Shown here: positions 57,303-64,000 of the stretch, one piece after another
Position numbering within the stretch: position 1 is the first letter of the stretch
How the letters are laid out: each line of letters starts with the position of its first letter
NCBI RefSeq assembly: GCF_900174585.1
Contig: NZ_FWPT01000004.1
Span: 62,001-126,000, forward strand
Origin: Parendozoicomonas haliclonae
GTDB taxonomy: Bacteria > Pseudomonadota > Gammaproteobacteria > Pseudomonadales > Endozoicomonadaceae
Direction: 5' to 3'
DNA length: 64,000 nucleotides
Notes under the pieces: generated by a model
The model's input: the letters and a program-made list of their open reading frames with translations, nothing else
Database searches by the model: none
Told to the model about the DNA's origin: nothing
Translations under genes and position numbers: made by a program

Positions 57303-57695
57303 TTACTCTTCTTCAGAAGAAGAAGTTTCAGCTACTGCTGGCTCTTCACGACGCTCACGACGCTCTTCGCGACGTTCTTCAACCTGCATCATGATGGAGG
57401 CTTCAGTGATAGCTTCGTTACGACGAATAACCATGTTACGGATAACAGCGTCGTTGAAACGGAAGTTGCTGGTCAGTTCTTCCAGTACAGCTTCGCTACA
57501 TTCGATGTTCATCATCACGTAGTGAGCTTTGTGGATCTTCTGGATTGGGTAAGCCAGCTGGCGACGGCCCCAATCTTCCAGACGGTGTACGCTGCCGTTA
57601 TCTTCTTCGATGAGCTTCTTGTAACGCTCAACCATTGCAGGTACTTGTTCGCTCTGGTCAGGGTGTACCAGAAAAACGATTTCGTAATGACGCAT
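57303..57695 (-). CDS. rpsF: 30S ribosomal protein S6
   Basis: The 130-residue protein starts [20 protein letters not shown] and includes [19 protein letters not shown]. The C-terminal tail is charged: Arg/Glu-rich ([14 protein letters not shown]), then acidic (SSSEEE). In E. coli RimK adds glutamates to the S6 end; this tail already ends in glutamates. First gene of the operon. Confidence 0.98.
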   Translation of the reverse strand: MRHYEIVFLVHPDQSEQVPAMVERYKKLIEEDNGSVHRLEDWGRRQLAYPIQKIHKAHYVMMNIECSEAVLEELTSNFRFNDAVIRNMVIRRNEAITEASIMMQVEERREERRERREEPAVAETSSSEEE

Positions 57696-58015
57696 GACTG
57701 CTCCTTACGGGTTAATAGCCTCCCACGGCCTGCAAAAACCCACTTTCGTGGTACTACTGCAAAAGCCCGGTAAGGCAAGGAGTAAATGGGAACGTCTGAA
57801 TGGTTTCAGACAAAAACCCACAGATAAACCTGTACACGAGTGGCACAGGAACAGGGCATTCTAGAGAAGGGCGATGCCCTGCGCAAGTGGCGGAGTCGCT
57901 GTCGGCGCTGCTGCCATCCGTCAGCCACCTGTGGGAACCCGATATTTTGTCTCGCATCCACCCGCAGGTATATTCTTCAACCGCCATTATTTCGAGTTCC
58001 GGCACAGGTTATCTC
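57696..58015. promoter_or_regulatory. Divergent gap between rpsF and the CWC gene
   Basis: No convincing gene in these 320 bases. A plus-strand frame running through from 57800 joins the CWC frame without a stop, but it has no recognisable protein sequence before residue 73. The left part (57696-57790) should hold the rpsF promoter and leader, where S6-S18 autoregulatory RNA is known in other bacteria; I could not confirm its structure here. Confidence 0.4.
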
Positions 58016-58234
58016 ATGGAAAATGAACTGCAGACCGAAGATCAATGTCCCTTATGCGGTGAGCCCGTAGGTTGCGGTATTACTGCCGGAAATGACCATT
58101 GCTGGTGTTTTGAAATGCCACCCTCACCACCAGATATGGAAAAGCCAGAGGGTCTGGATGGGCAGGCCTGCCTGTGCAACAGCTGCCTGATGAAGCTGAA
58201 GAAAGGGGAGAAGCTGGCTACACCAGCCAAGTAA
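58016..58234 (+). CDS. Cysteine-rich CWC family protein
   Basis: Start taken at ATG 58016 (72 residues), where the family begins: MENELQTEDQCPLCGEPVGC, HCWCFEMPPSP and ACLCNSCLMKLKKG. Seven or more Cys in C-x2-C and C-W-C patterns suggest metal binding. Function unknown; short cytosolic protein. It ends 5 bp from the convergent EAL gene stop. Confidence 0.8.
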   Translation: MENELQTEDQCPLCGEPVGCGITAGNDHCWCFEMPPSPPDMEKPEGLDGQACLCNSCLMKLKKGEKLATPAK

Positions 58235-58239
58235 GCGGT

Positions 58240-59466
58240 TTAATTCTGGTCAGACAACCCAGCCTGAAACCTTTGCTGCCAGCCCTGCTCCCAGGAATCC
58301 AGATGATTCCAGGGCATGGGGCGGGCGACAAAATAACCCTGAACCAGATCACACCCCATACCGGCCAGGGTATTCCATTCATCGATCTGTTCCACACCTT
58401 CTGCCACGGCTTTCAGCTTCATCCGCTGGGCCAGCTCGATATTGGACTCCACTATCGTTCTGGCACTGGCTTTGGTCTCCAGATCTCTTATAAAGGTGCG
58501 ATCAATCTTCAGCTCGGTGAAAGGAATGCGGTTGAGCTGCTGGAAGTTGGAAAAGCCGGTGCCGAAGTCATCAATGGAGAGGGGGAAGCCTTTCATTCGC
58601 AACCGAGCCAGGGTTTCCAAGCTGCGCGCCACATTCTTCATAACTGCGGTTTCTGTCAGCTCCAGCGTCATCCGACAGGTTGATACGCCGTGGTGCGCCA
58701 TAATCGCCTCCAGCTTCTGGGGCATATCAACATCCTCCAGCAACACCGGAGAGAGGTTCACGGCTATCGAGAGGTTACGGCCTTCCATCTGCCATTTACG
58801 CAGATCCTCAATAATCTGGTGAACCTGCTTCCAGGTCAGCAGATCAATCAATCCATGCTCCTCCAGCAAAGGAACATAGCGGGCCGGCATCACGATGCCT
58901 TTTTCCGGATGATTCCAGCGGGACAACGCCTCCGAGGAGATCCAGGCACCGTCCTTTATTTGCACCTTGGGCTGATACCAGACGGTGAACTCATCGTTAT
59001 CCAGCCCATGACGAATATCTTCGACGGTGAACTCTTCCGGTTCAGCCGCCGGGTTACGGGATCTGCGTTCCTTGCGGTACTGCTCGATCACCCCACGCAT
59101 CTTGTCCCGGGTGACCGGCTTTTCCACATTGGTCAGCACCTGAACCCCATGTTCGTGAGCCATATCTTCGACGGTATGAATCAGGGCTGAGTCCAGGGCG
59201 CTGGCAATCACTACTGCGTCTGCAAGATTGCGCTCGGCCAGGTGCCGCAGAAACTCCACGCCATCCATGCCGGGCATATCCAGATCACTGAGAACAATAT
59301 GAATTCTATCGGGGTGGCCAACTATCTGGCGGAGGGCATCATCGCCATCGGAGGCGGCAAGGACATGGTCGCAGCCAAGGTCTTCCAGCACCTTGGCGGC
59401 TACTGCTCTCTGGAAATTATTATCTTCGACGACCATCAGGGTCAGTCCTTTACCCTCATCGGTCAT
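58240..59466 (-). CDS. Response regulator with EAL domain (c-di-GMP phosphodiesterase)
   Basis: The 408-residue protein has an N-terminal receiver (LMVEDNNFQRAVAAKVLEDL; phospho-Asp in VLSDLDMPGMDG, about 61) and a C-terminal EAL domain from ~150. All catalytic residues look present: SEALSRWNHP, NLSPVLL, LELTETAV, IDDFGTGFSNF, LKIDRTF, AEGVEQIDEW, QGYFVARPMP. The layout equals RocR/VieA-type regulators, which lower c-di-GMP when phosphorylated or modulated. No cognate kinase is adjacent; the hybrid kinase at 6.8 kb is too far to assign. Confidence 0.93.
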   Translation of the reverse strand: MTDEGKGLTLMVVEDNNFQRAVAAKVLEDLGCDHVLAASDGDDALRQIVGHPDRIHIVLSDLDMPGMDGVEFLRHLAERNLADAVVIASALDSALIHTVEDMAHEHGVQVLTNVEKPVTRDKMRGVIEQYRKERRSRNPAAEPEEFTVEDIRHGLDNDEFTVWYQPKVQIKDGAWISSEALSRWNHPEKGIVMPARYVPLLEEHGLIDLLTWKQVHQIIEDLRKWQMEGRNLSIAVNLSPVLLEDVDMPQKLEAIMAHHGVSTCRMTLELTETAVMKNVARSLETLARLRMKGFPLSIDDFGTGFSNFQQLNRIPFTELKIDRTFIRDLETKASARTIVESNIELAQRMKLKAVAEGVEQIDEWNTLAGMGCDLVQGYFVARPMPWNHLDSWEQGWQQRFQAGLSDQN

Positions 59467-59539
59467 ATTCCGAAAGCCTCTGGCATCGATAAGTCCTGTT
59501 ACGGGAAGTTGGAGCTAACAGGGTATTTATCGACGCTTT

Positions 59540-59567
59540 CCGGCCTGGCTCAAGAGAGCCAGACCGG
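59540..59567 (-). terminator. Hairpin after potF
   Basis: CCGG-C-CTGGCTC pairs with GAGCCAG-A-CCGG across AAGA. There is no clear T-run. Confidence 0.4.
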
Positions 59568-59582
59568 CATTAGCAGCAGGGA

Positions 59583-60731
59583 TCAGCCGCCAGTGGTCAG
59601 ACGCGTCCACTCACGGGTGATCAAACGGCGCAGCTTGTTATCAACCGGCTCGAACAGCCACAGGGTTTCTTCAACCTGTGCAGTCGGGTAGATACCCGGA
59701 TGGTTGCGCAGCTCTTCGGTCACCAGCGGGGTGGCAGCCTTGTTCGGGCTTGGGTAGTACACATAGTTCACGATATCAGCGGAAACCTGAGCATCCAGCA
59801 GGTTATTCATGAACTTGTAGGCATTGTCCTTGTTCTTGGAATCCTTAGGCATGGCCATCATATCGATGGAGATGCCAGCACCTTCCTTAGGAATCACGTA
59901 ATCAACCTTCACACCATTACCCGCTTCAACCGCGCGCTCGGTCGCGATCATGGCATCGCCAGTCCAGGTGACAGCCACACACAGATCACCATTCGCCAGA
60001 TCAGTCAGAGCACGGGCCGGGTTGAAGTAGCGAACGTGAGGAATGATCTTGGACAGCATTTCGGATGCCTGACGGTAATCACTGGTGTCCTTGGAGTTTG
60101 GATTCTTACCCATGTAACGCAGAGCAGAGGAGAAGATCTCGGTTGGCGCATCAGCGAAGGCCACACCACACTTCTCCAGCTTTTCCATATTCTTTGGATC
60201 AAACACCAGTGCCCAGCTATCGACTGGCGCATCCTTACCCAGCACTTCTTCAACCTTGGCACGGTTCAACGCGATACCGGTTGTTTGGGACAGATAAGGA
60301 ATACCGTACATGTTGCCCGGATCCACAGTCTCAAGCAGCTTCATGGTGGCAGGATTCAGGTTGCCGTAGTTAGTCAGCTTGCTCTTATCCAGCGGCTCGT
60401 AAACACCAGCCTTGATGTGGTTCGCCAGAAAGTCGTGGGATGGGAACACGACATCGTAACCGCTGCGGCCAGACAGCAGCTTTGCTTCCAGAACTTCGTT
60501 GCTTTCGTACACATCATAGGTAACCGCAACATCGGATTTCTTTTCAAAGTTCGGAACTGTGTCTTCAGCAATAAAGTCATACCAGTTATAGACAAACAGC
60601 TCTCCGTTCTTTTTATCAGAACCGGAATCAGCTTCAGCAGAAGCAAAAGAGGCTGCAGGCATCACTGCTGCAAGAACGCTGGTAACGGCAGCAAACTGCG
60701 CTGCGCGAAACGAACTGAGAAAACGAACCAT
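59583..60731 (-). CDS. potF: Polyamine-binding periplasmic protein (PotD/PotF family)
   Basis: Start taken at ATG 60731, with GGGGAA 8 nt upstream (382 residues). The signal peptide is cleaved near SFASAEA. The mature protein begins GELFVYNWYDFIAEDTVPNF, the usual opening for putrescine/spermidine binders, and carries SQTTGIALNRAKV and CVAVTWTGDAMIATERA. It delivers polyamines to an ABC permease; no potGHI genes are beside it, so the transporter is elsewhere or the protein serves as a sensor. Confidence 0.88.
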   Translation of the reverse strand: MVRFLSSFRAAQFAAVTSVLAAVMPAASFASAEADSGSDKKNGELFVYNWYDFIAEDTVPNFEKKSDVAVTYDVYESNEVLEAKLLSGRSGYDVVFPSHDFLANHIKAGVYEPLDKSKLTNYGNLNPATMKLLETVDPGNMYGIPYLSQTTGIALNRAKVEEVLGKDAPVDSWALVFDPKNMEKLEKCGVAFADAPTEIFSSALRYMGKNPNSKDTSDYRQASEMLSKIIPHVRYFNPARALTDLANGDLCVAVTWTGDAMIATERAVEAGNGVKVDYVIPKEGAGISIDMMAMPKDSKNKDNAYKFMNNLLDAQVSADIVNYVYYPSPNKAATPLVTEELRNHPGIYPTAQVEETLWLFEPVDNKLRRLITREWTRLTTGG

Positions 60732-60935
60732 GATAAGGGTTCCCCAGATATGTAAAGAATGGAAAGTATAGATTTGACCGAATGCACAGCTAAGCAACGA
60801 AAGGCTCAAAGCCAACACAACGGACAACAAGACCAAATCCTGCGTCTTAGCAAAATCGGGTGCGGAGAATAACAGCTCTATCCCTGCATTCAAGAGCTGG
60901 AGACAGGAAACAACAGATAATTACATAAGGGAGAT

Positions 60936-60965
60936 ATAAGCAACCTTACAGCGAAGGTTGCTTAT
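60936..60965 (-). terminator. Terminator after the cytochrome c5 gene
   Basis: ATAAGCAACCTT pairs perfectly over 12 bp with AAGGTTGCTTAT across a 6-nt loop, 30 bp after the stop. Confidence 0.65.
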
Positions 60966-60994
60966 GACAGGAGCAGACGAATCAAGGCCCGTTA

Positions 60995-61444
60995 TTAAGG
61001 CTTAAGACCACTCATGTATTCGATAGCAACACTGATCTCTTCATCGGAACAGTCCATGCAGGTACCTTTTGGCGGCATGGAACCAATACCCTTGATCGCA
61101 TTGCTCAGCAGTTGGCTATAAGAGCCTGCTGCGGCCAGCTTGGTATCCCAGGCGGCCTTGTCGTCTTTCTTCGGTGCTCCCAGAACACCGGCAGTATGAC
61201 AAGCTGTGCAATAAGTGTTGTAGATAGCATCTCCGGTGCGGGGACCACTGCTGGCAACAACTGGTGCTGCAGAAGCGCAAGGCTGCCCTTCCAGGCAAAC
61301 TTCACCTACAGGAGCAATACGCTCAGCGATCTCTTTACGGGTAGCCTTATCGACGTCGGCCGGCGCTGCCAGCACCAGACCGCTCATCATTCCCCCAAAC
61401 AAAACAGCGGCTTTCAGTGCGCGCGTGCTAATGACGTTTGCCAC
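60995..61444 (-). CDS. Cytochrome c5-type monohaem cytochrome c
   Basis: Start taken at GTG 61444, with GAGGAA 6 nt upstream, because it puts the signal peptide (ALKAAVLFGGMMSGLVLAAP) near the N-terminus; TTG 61486 is in frame. The haem motif is YCTACHTAG, and the axial Met is in IEYMSGLKP. Extra cysteines (GTCMDCSDEE) match the disulfide of cytochrome c5. Cys pair CLEGQPC lies before the domain. It carries electrons in the periplasm, probably to a terminal oxidase. Confidence 0.88.
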   Translation of the reverse strand: MANVISTRALKAAVLFGGMMSGLVLAAPADVDKATRKEIAERIAPVGEVCLEGQPCASAAPVVASSGPRTGDAIYNTYCTACHTAGVLGAPKKDDKAAWDTKLAAAGSYSQLLSNAIKGIGSMPPKGTCMDCSDEEISVAIEYMSGLKP

Positions 61445-61741
61445 TCGTCGTTCCTCATGATTACTCACGGACTTATTTGTGGCCAATCACCCTCAATGCT
61501 TACCTTCTTTTTGTGTAATGCGCCTGTCCATGTTCATTAGTGCAAGTGCAGATTCAGGTAAACGAGTAAAAGACCCATTTTTTATAGACAGACGCGATTA
61601 TAGACAATCGCCACCCTGCCAACAATCACACAAGGCAATGGTCAAGACGTATCCTACACAATTTTTATAGTACGTATTTCCAAACCCGCCCCAATCACCG
61701 CTACGAAGCCTGTCAGAGCTTGAGAATCCGTAAAAAACCCG
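61445..61741. other. Intergenic stretch before tRNA-Arg
   Basis: Apart from upstream codons of the cytochrome frame at its left end, I see no gene here. The sequence is A/T-rich around 61560-61680 and probably holds the cytochrome promoter on the minus strand. Confidence 0.4.
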
Positions 61742-61770
61742 TAGACTTGCCCATGCGTCATGAGTATTAT
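61742..61770 (+). promoter_or_regulatory. Likely promoter of tRNA-Arg
   Basis: TAGACT (61742-61747) and TATTAT (61765-61770) are 17 bp apart, 4/6 and 5/6 to the sigma70 boxes. They are followed by a GC-rich discriminator (GAGCGCC), as in stringently controlled tRNA promoters. The tRNA starts ~47 bp after the expected start site. Confidence 0.5.
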
Positions 61771-61823
61771 GAGCGCCGTTTTCTGAGTGACTCTTTGGGG
61801 TAATTTAGAAGACATTTGCATAA

Positions 61824-61900
<77 letters not shown>

Positions 61901-61908
61901 TGCACATC

Positions 61909-61943
61909 AAAGACTTACAGCCAAACGGCGTAGGTCTTTTTTT
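61909..61943 (+). terminator. Terminator of tRNA-Arg
   Basis: AAAGACTTAC pairs with GTAGGTCTTT (one wobble), extended by GCC/GGC, and is followed by a T-run. Confidence 0.85.
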
Positions 61944-62306
61944 GTATCTGAATTTTGGGTCGTCAACAGGGCGTCTCACCCCAGACATATTGCGCTCCGC
62001 TCCCGCTCCCCCTTCGCTTTCTGCAATCCACTTTTGCTCCCATCCCCCACTTACCTGACTCATTCAGCACCACTGCCGAATGAGGAAAGAGCCTAAGCGT
62101 ATATCTGAATAAGTATGGTGAGTTTCATACTTTAAAGCGGTCCCCACCGTGATGAGATCCTTTCCTTCCACTAACAGATTACGGCCATTAAAAACAAGAA
62201 ATTTATTTAAAGTGCCTTAGTAAACTTTTCAAATCCCCCTGTGATACAAATCCTTCACTGCATTTCATGCAGGCGTTTTATAAGACAAATAATAAAAAGG
62301 CTCTCT
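61944..62306. other. Gene-free stretch after tRNA-Arg
   Basis: No supported gene in 363 bases. The codon pattern of all frames looks random. AAAAAGG at 62294-62300 is the ribosome-binding site of the next gene. Confidence 0.5.
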
Positions 62307-62957
62307 ATGATTGGACTATGCGGTGCCAATAAAAACGACAAGATCACACTGGCAAAACAGATCAGTCAGAAAGAAGACTTTCTTCTTATCTCTATCGATG
62401 AAGAAAAAATACTCACCAGTCTGGGTATGAAACTGGGCGAAAACTATTCATTTTCTGAGCGTCTTGGATTTTATCAGAGCCTGTTATCTCACGCTGAAAA
62501 GGAGTGGAGCGATACCAATGGCAACAACTTCATCACAGACTTCACACCACTCGATATCGCCGCACGTTTGATGGTAGAGACAGCCAACACACCTCTTTCC
62601 GCCATGGAGCAGGCGACACTCTATGAGTTTCGGGAGTCCTGTGAATATCAGACAGAAGACAGCTTTACAGCCACACTTTACGTTGAGCCCACTGAGACCA
62701 TGATGGGAAAAATCGCCGAAAAACCGGGGGATATCACTGCAAGTCACCGCGAGTGTCTTGATGCTGTAACCCGAGGATTAATGTACGGCACTTATCCGGT
62801 GGGCACGATGGGAGGCTCCCCCATACGATTAGGAGTCGTCTCTCGTTATGAGAGTGAAGAGAGCAGCAGAGCAGATTCAGCAATCAAGTTGCTGGACGAA
62901 GTTATGGGCATCTTTGAAATTATTAGGCCCGATAGGGAAAAATCTCCCGTGCATTAA
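62307..62957 (+). CDS. P-loop-like NTPase with degenerate Walker A (216 aa)
   Basis: Start taken at ATG 62307, with AAGG 7 nt upstream. MIGLCGANKNDKITLAKQIS has the shape of phage-type nucleotide kinases (MIGLCGxxRxGKTTLA), but G-K-T/S is changed to D-K-I, so ATP binding is doubtful. Later, FITDFTPLDIAARLMVETAN and PGDITASHRECLDAVTRGLM fit an AAA/kinase-like domain of phage origin. No membrane or export signal. It probably derives from a phage or island. Actual role unknown. Confidence 0.65.
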   Translation: MIGLCGANKNDKITLAKQISQKEDFLLISIDEEKILTSLGMKLGENYSFSERLGFYQSLLSHAEKEWSDTNGNNFITDFTPLDIAARLMVETANTPLSAMEQATLYEFRESCEYQTEDSFTATLYVEPTETMMGKIAEKPGDITASHRECLDAVTRGLMYGTYPVGTMGGSPIRLGVVSRYESEESSRADSAIKLLDEVMGIFEIIRPDREKSPVH

Positions 62958-62971
62958 GAACAATAAAACAC

Positions 62972-62997
62972 GCGCGTGCAGCTCTCGCTGCACGCGC
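62972..62997. terminator. Hairpin between convergent small genes
   Basis: GCGCGTGCAG pairs perfectly with CTGCACGCGC across CTCTCG. On the minus strand it is followed by TGTTTTATTG, so it suits the small membrane-protein gene best. Confidence 0.65.
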
Positions 62998-63015
62998 TAT
63001 TCTGAAAGGTCGCGA

Positions 63016-63276
63016 TTAACAACCACCATCTCCCCCACAGCCTCCATCACTTCCGCCACCACTGCCATCCCCATAAAACACACCAGATGAACCGCCAGAG
63101 CCTGTTCGAGTACTGCCGGAAGATGCACTAGGGAATATGAGTGAAACAAACGCACCTACAGAAAAGAACCAGCCCATCACATACAGGACATCACTGATCA
63201 ATAAGGAAGAGGATTCGGGATCATTGAAATGAAAGCAGGCAACGGCACAGGTAATGAGTAAAAACAGTTTCAGCAT
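63016..63276 (-). CDS. Small membrane protein with Gly/Ser/Cys-rich tail (86 aa)
   Basis: Two hydrophobic stretches (MLKLFLLITCAVACFHF and VLYVMGWFFSVGAFVSLIFP) are followed by a low-complexity tail (SGSTRTGSGGSSG, then DGSGGGSDGGCGGDGGC). A GAGG-type ribosome-binding site lies upstream. Tails ending in GGCGGDGGC resemble those of TIGR04222-like small proteins or bacteriocin-like peptides, but no family can be named. It has its own terminator-like hairpin downstream. Confidence 0.55.
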   Translation of the reverse strand: MLKLFLLITCAVACFHFNDPESSSLLISDVLYVMGWFFSVGAFVSLIFPSASSGSTRTGSGGSSGVFYGDGSGGGSDGGCGGDGGC

Positions 63277-63427
63277 AAGCGACCTCTTTTAATATTTTCT
63301 ATTCGGCCTGCTTTTATCATACCGTTCCGTTAAGAATTTACGAATCTCACCGCTAATCCCCAGACAGAAGTATTCCCGCCTGCAGCCGATATCCAGTGGC
63401 ATCAGCCTCTCAGGAATCGCCGGATCA

Positions 63428-64000
63428 ATGAAGAACCCTCTGATAACCGCATTGCTCTCTTTATCTCTGCCCCTTATTGCGGGCTTGAGCACAGCGGACA
63501 ATGCCGTTGATAGCCAGATTATTCCCGAGTATGAGCTTGCGGAGACTAAGACCGCGAACGATAAGGTGGAAGAGATTGTTCTGCGAGCCTATGCCCAAAC
63601 CTTCGAGCAGTTAAAGCAATCCGAAGGTCCAGATGAGGCCATTGCCCTGTTGAATGCACCTATTTCCGGCAAAACAGAAAAACGCGGCCGTCACCTGTTG
63701 TCCTTTGCTGCCTTCAGTGGCTTCAGGATGCTGGCACAGTGGGGGCTGGAAAATGGTGCCGATATCAATGCCGGGGATAAGGACAATGCCACAATGCTGC
63801 GTATGTCCATGGCTAACCGGCTGTATTACATGGTTGATTTCGTTTTGCATCACGGTGGCAACCCCAATCTTATTGCCGGTGATGGCCAAAGAAATATGAT
63901 TGGGGACATGATGACTTTCGGGTGGCCCCTGCGAGGGTTTGAGCTGGCCTGGGAGTACGGAGCCCGACTGGAGAATGCAGCACAGAAGACCAGGTTGATT
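63428..64000 (+). CDS. Exported ankyrin-repeat-type protein, cut by right edge
   Basis: The frame starts at ATG 63428 and stays open for 191 codons to the window end. A signal peptide (MKNPLITALLSLSLPLIAGL, cleaved near STADN) is followed by a helical part. Ankyrin-like repeats then begin: GRHLLSFAAFSGFRMLAQWG, LENGADINAGDKDNATMLRM and VDFVLHHGGNPNLIAGDG. The ADIN and NPNL turns are typical. Exported ankyrin proteins in symbionts and pathogens often act on host proteins. Its length and repeat count are beyond the window. Confidence 0.75.
   Translation, partial: MKNPLITALLSLSLPLIAGLSTADNAVDSQIIPEYELAETKTANDKVEEIVLRAYAQTFEQLKQSEGPDEAIALLNAPISGKTEKRGRHLLSFAAFSGFRMLAQWGLENGADINAGDKDNATMLRMSMANRLYYMVDFVLHHGGNPNLIAGDGQRNMIGDMMTFGWPLRGFELAWEYGARLENAAQKTRLI

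Noticed and set aside
57800-58015. N-terminal extension of the CWC protein
   Set aside because: The frame is open, but the sequence before ATG 58016 does not resemble the family and overlaps the rpsF promoter region.
63289-63501. 70-residue minus-strand frame before the ankyrin gene
   Set aside because: It overlaps the signal-peptide region of the better-supported exported ankyrin gene and shows no motif.

Overview
The window reads as chromosome of a host-associated marine gammaproteobacterium of the Oceanospirillales, most like Endozoicomonas. The conserved backbone is gammaproteobacterial: pntAB, bioB-F-H-C and bioD, srkA, a large MscS-type channel, selO, metY, and the order rpsF-rpsR-DUF2232-rplI-dnaB. 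Mixed into it are genes of eukaryotic type: two RING-IBR-RING (RBR) ubiquitin-ligase-like proteins, two Ser/Thr kinases, an ankyrin-type protein, a secreted papain-like protease and a secreted crystallin-phospholipase fusion. The genus is inferred from this mix, not proved.

Left edge (1-1230): a tyrosine integrase runs off the left end. Beside it lie three near-identical 14-bp iterons and the 3' half of a CAT-anticodon tRNA that has lost its 5' half but keeps its terminator. This is the right junction of an integrated element. Chromosome starts at about 1190, with a secreted papain-like protease, a CDGSH protein, pntAB, a methyltransferase, a hybrid histidine kinase, a degenerate EndA-type nuclease and a pitrilysin lipoprotein.

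12.9-23 kb: two paralogous ~595-residue acyl-CoA dehydrogenases flank pagL, a DUF2288 gene and an AroQ-gamma-like chorismate mutase. They are followed by the crystallin/PI-PLC exoprotein and a molybdopterin oxidoreductase.

23-34 kb: biotin genes. bioB-F-H-C are tightly packed with 4-bp overlaps, but bioD lies about 5.9 kb away beyond two kinases, a rhomboid protease and a B-box/TPR membrane protein. The rhomboid and B-box genes converge on a 30-bp perfect palindrome that holds both stop codons.

34-47 kb: comF, a MATE pump, a periplasmic binding protein, srkA, a 950-residue protein of unknown type, the mechanosensitive channel, a small unknown gene, selO and metY.

47.9-52.4 kb: two RBR paralogues flank an MHS-type transporter, between metY and dnaB. 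One RBR protein ends in a polybasic CaaX box (RRKRCCIM). The kinase at 28.6-29.9 kb ends in CCNIL, also a CaaX form. If delivered into a eukaryotic host, both could be prenylated there.

52.5-61.5 kb: dnaB carries a 500-residue intein inside its Walker A motif, with an HTH domain within the homing endonuclease. Then come rplI, DUF2232, rpsR and rpsF, a CWC protein, a REC-EAL phosphodiesterase, potF and a cytochrome c5. Right edge: tRNA-Arg(CCG), then small genes of unknown type and a cut-off exported ankyrin-type protein.
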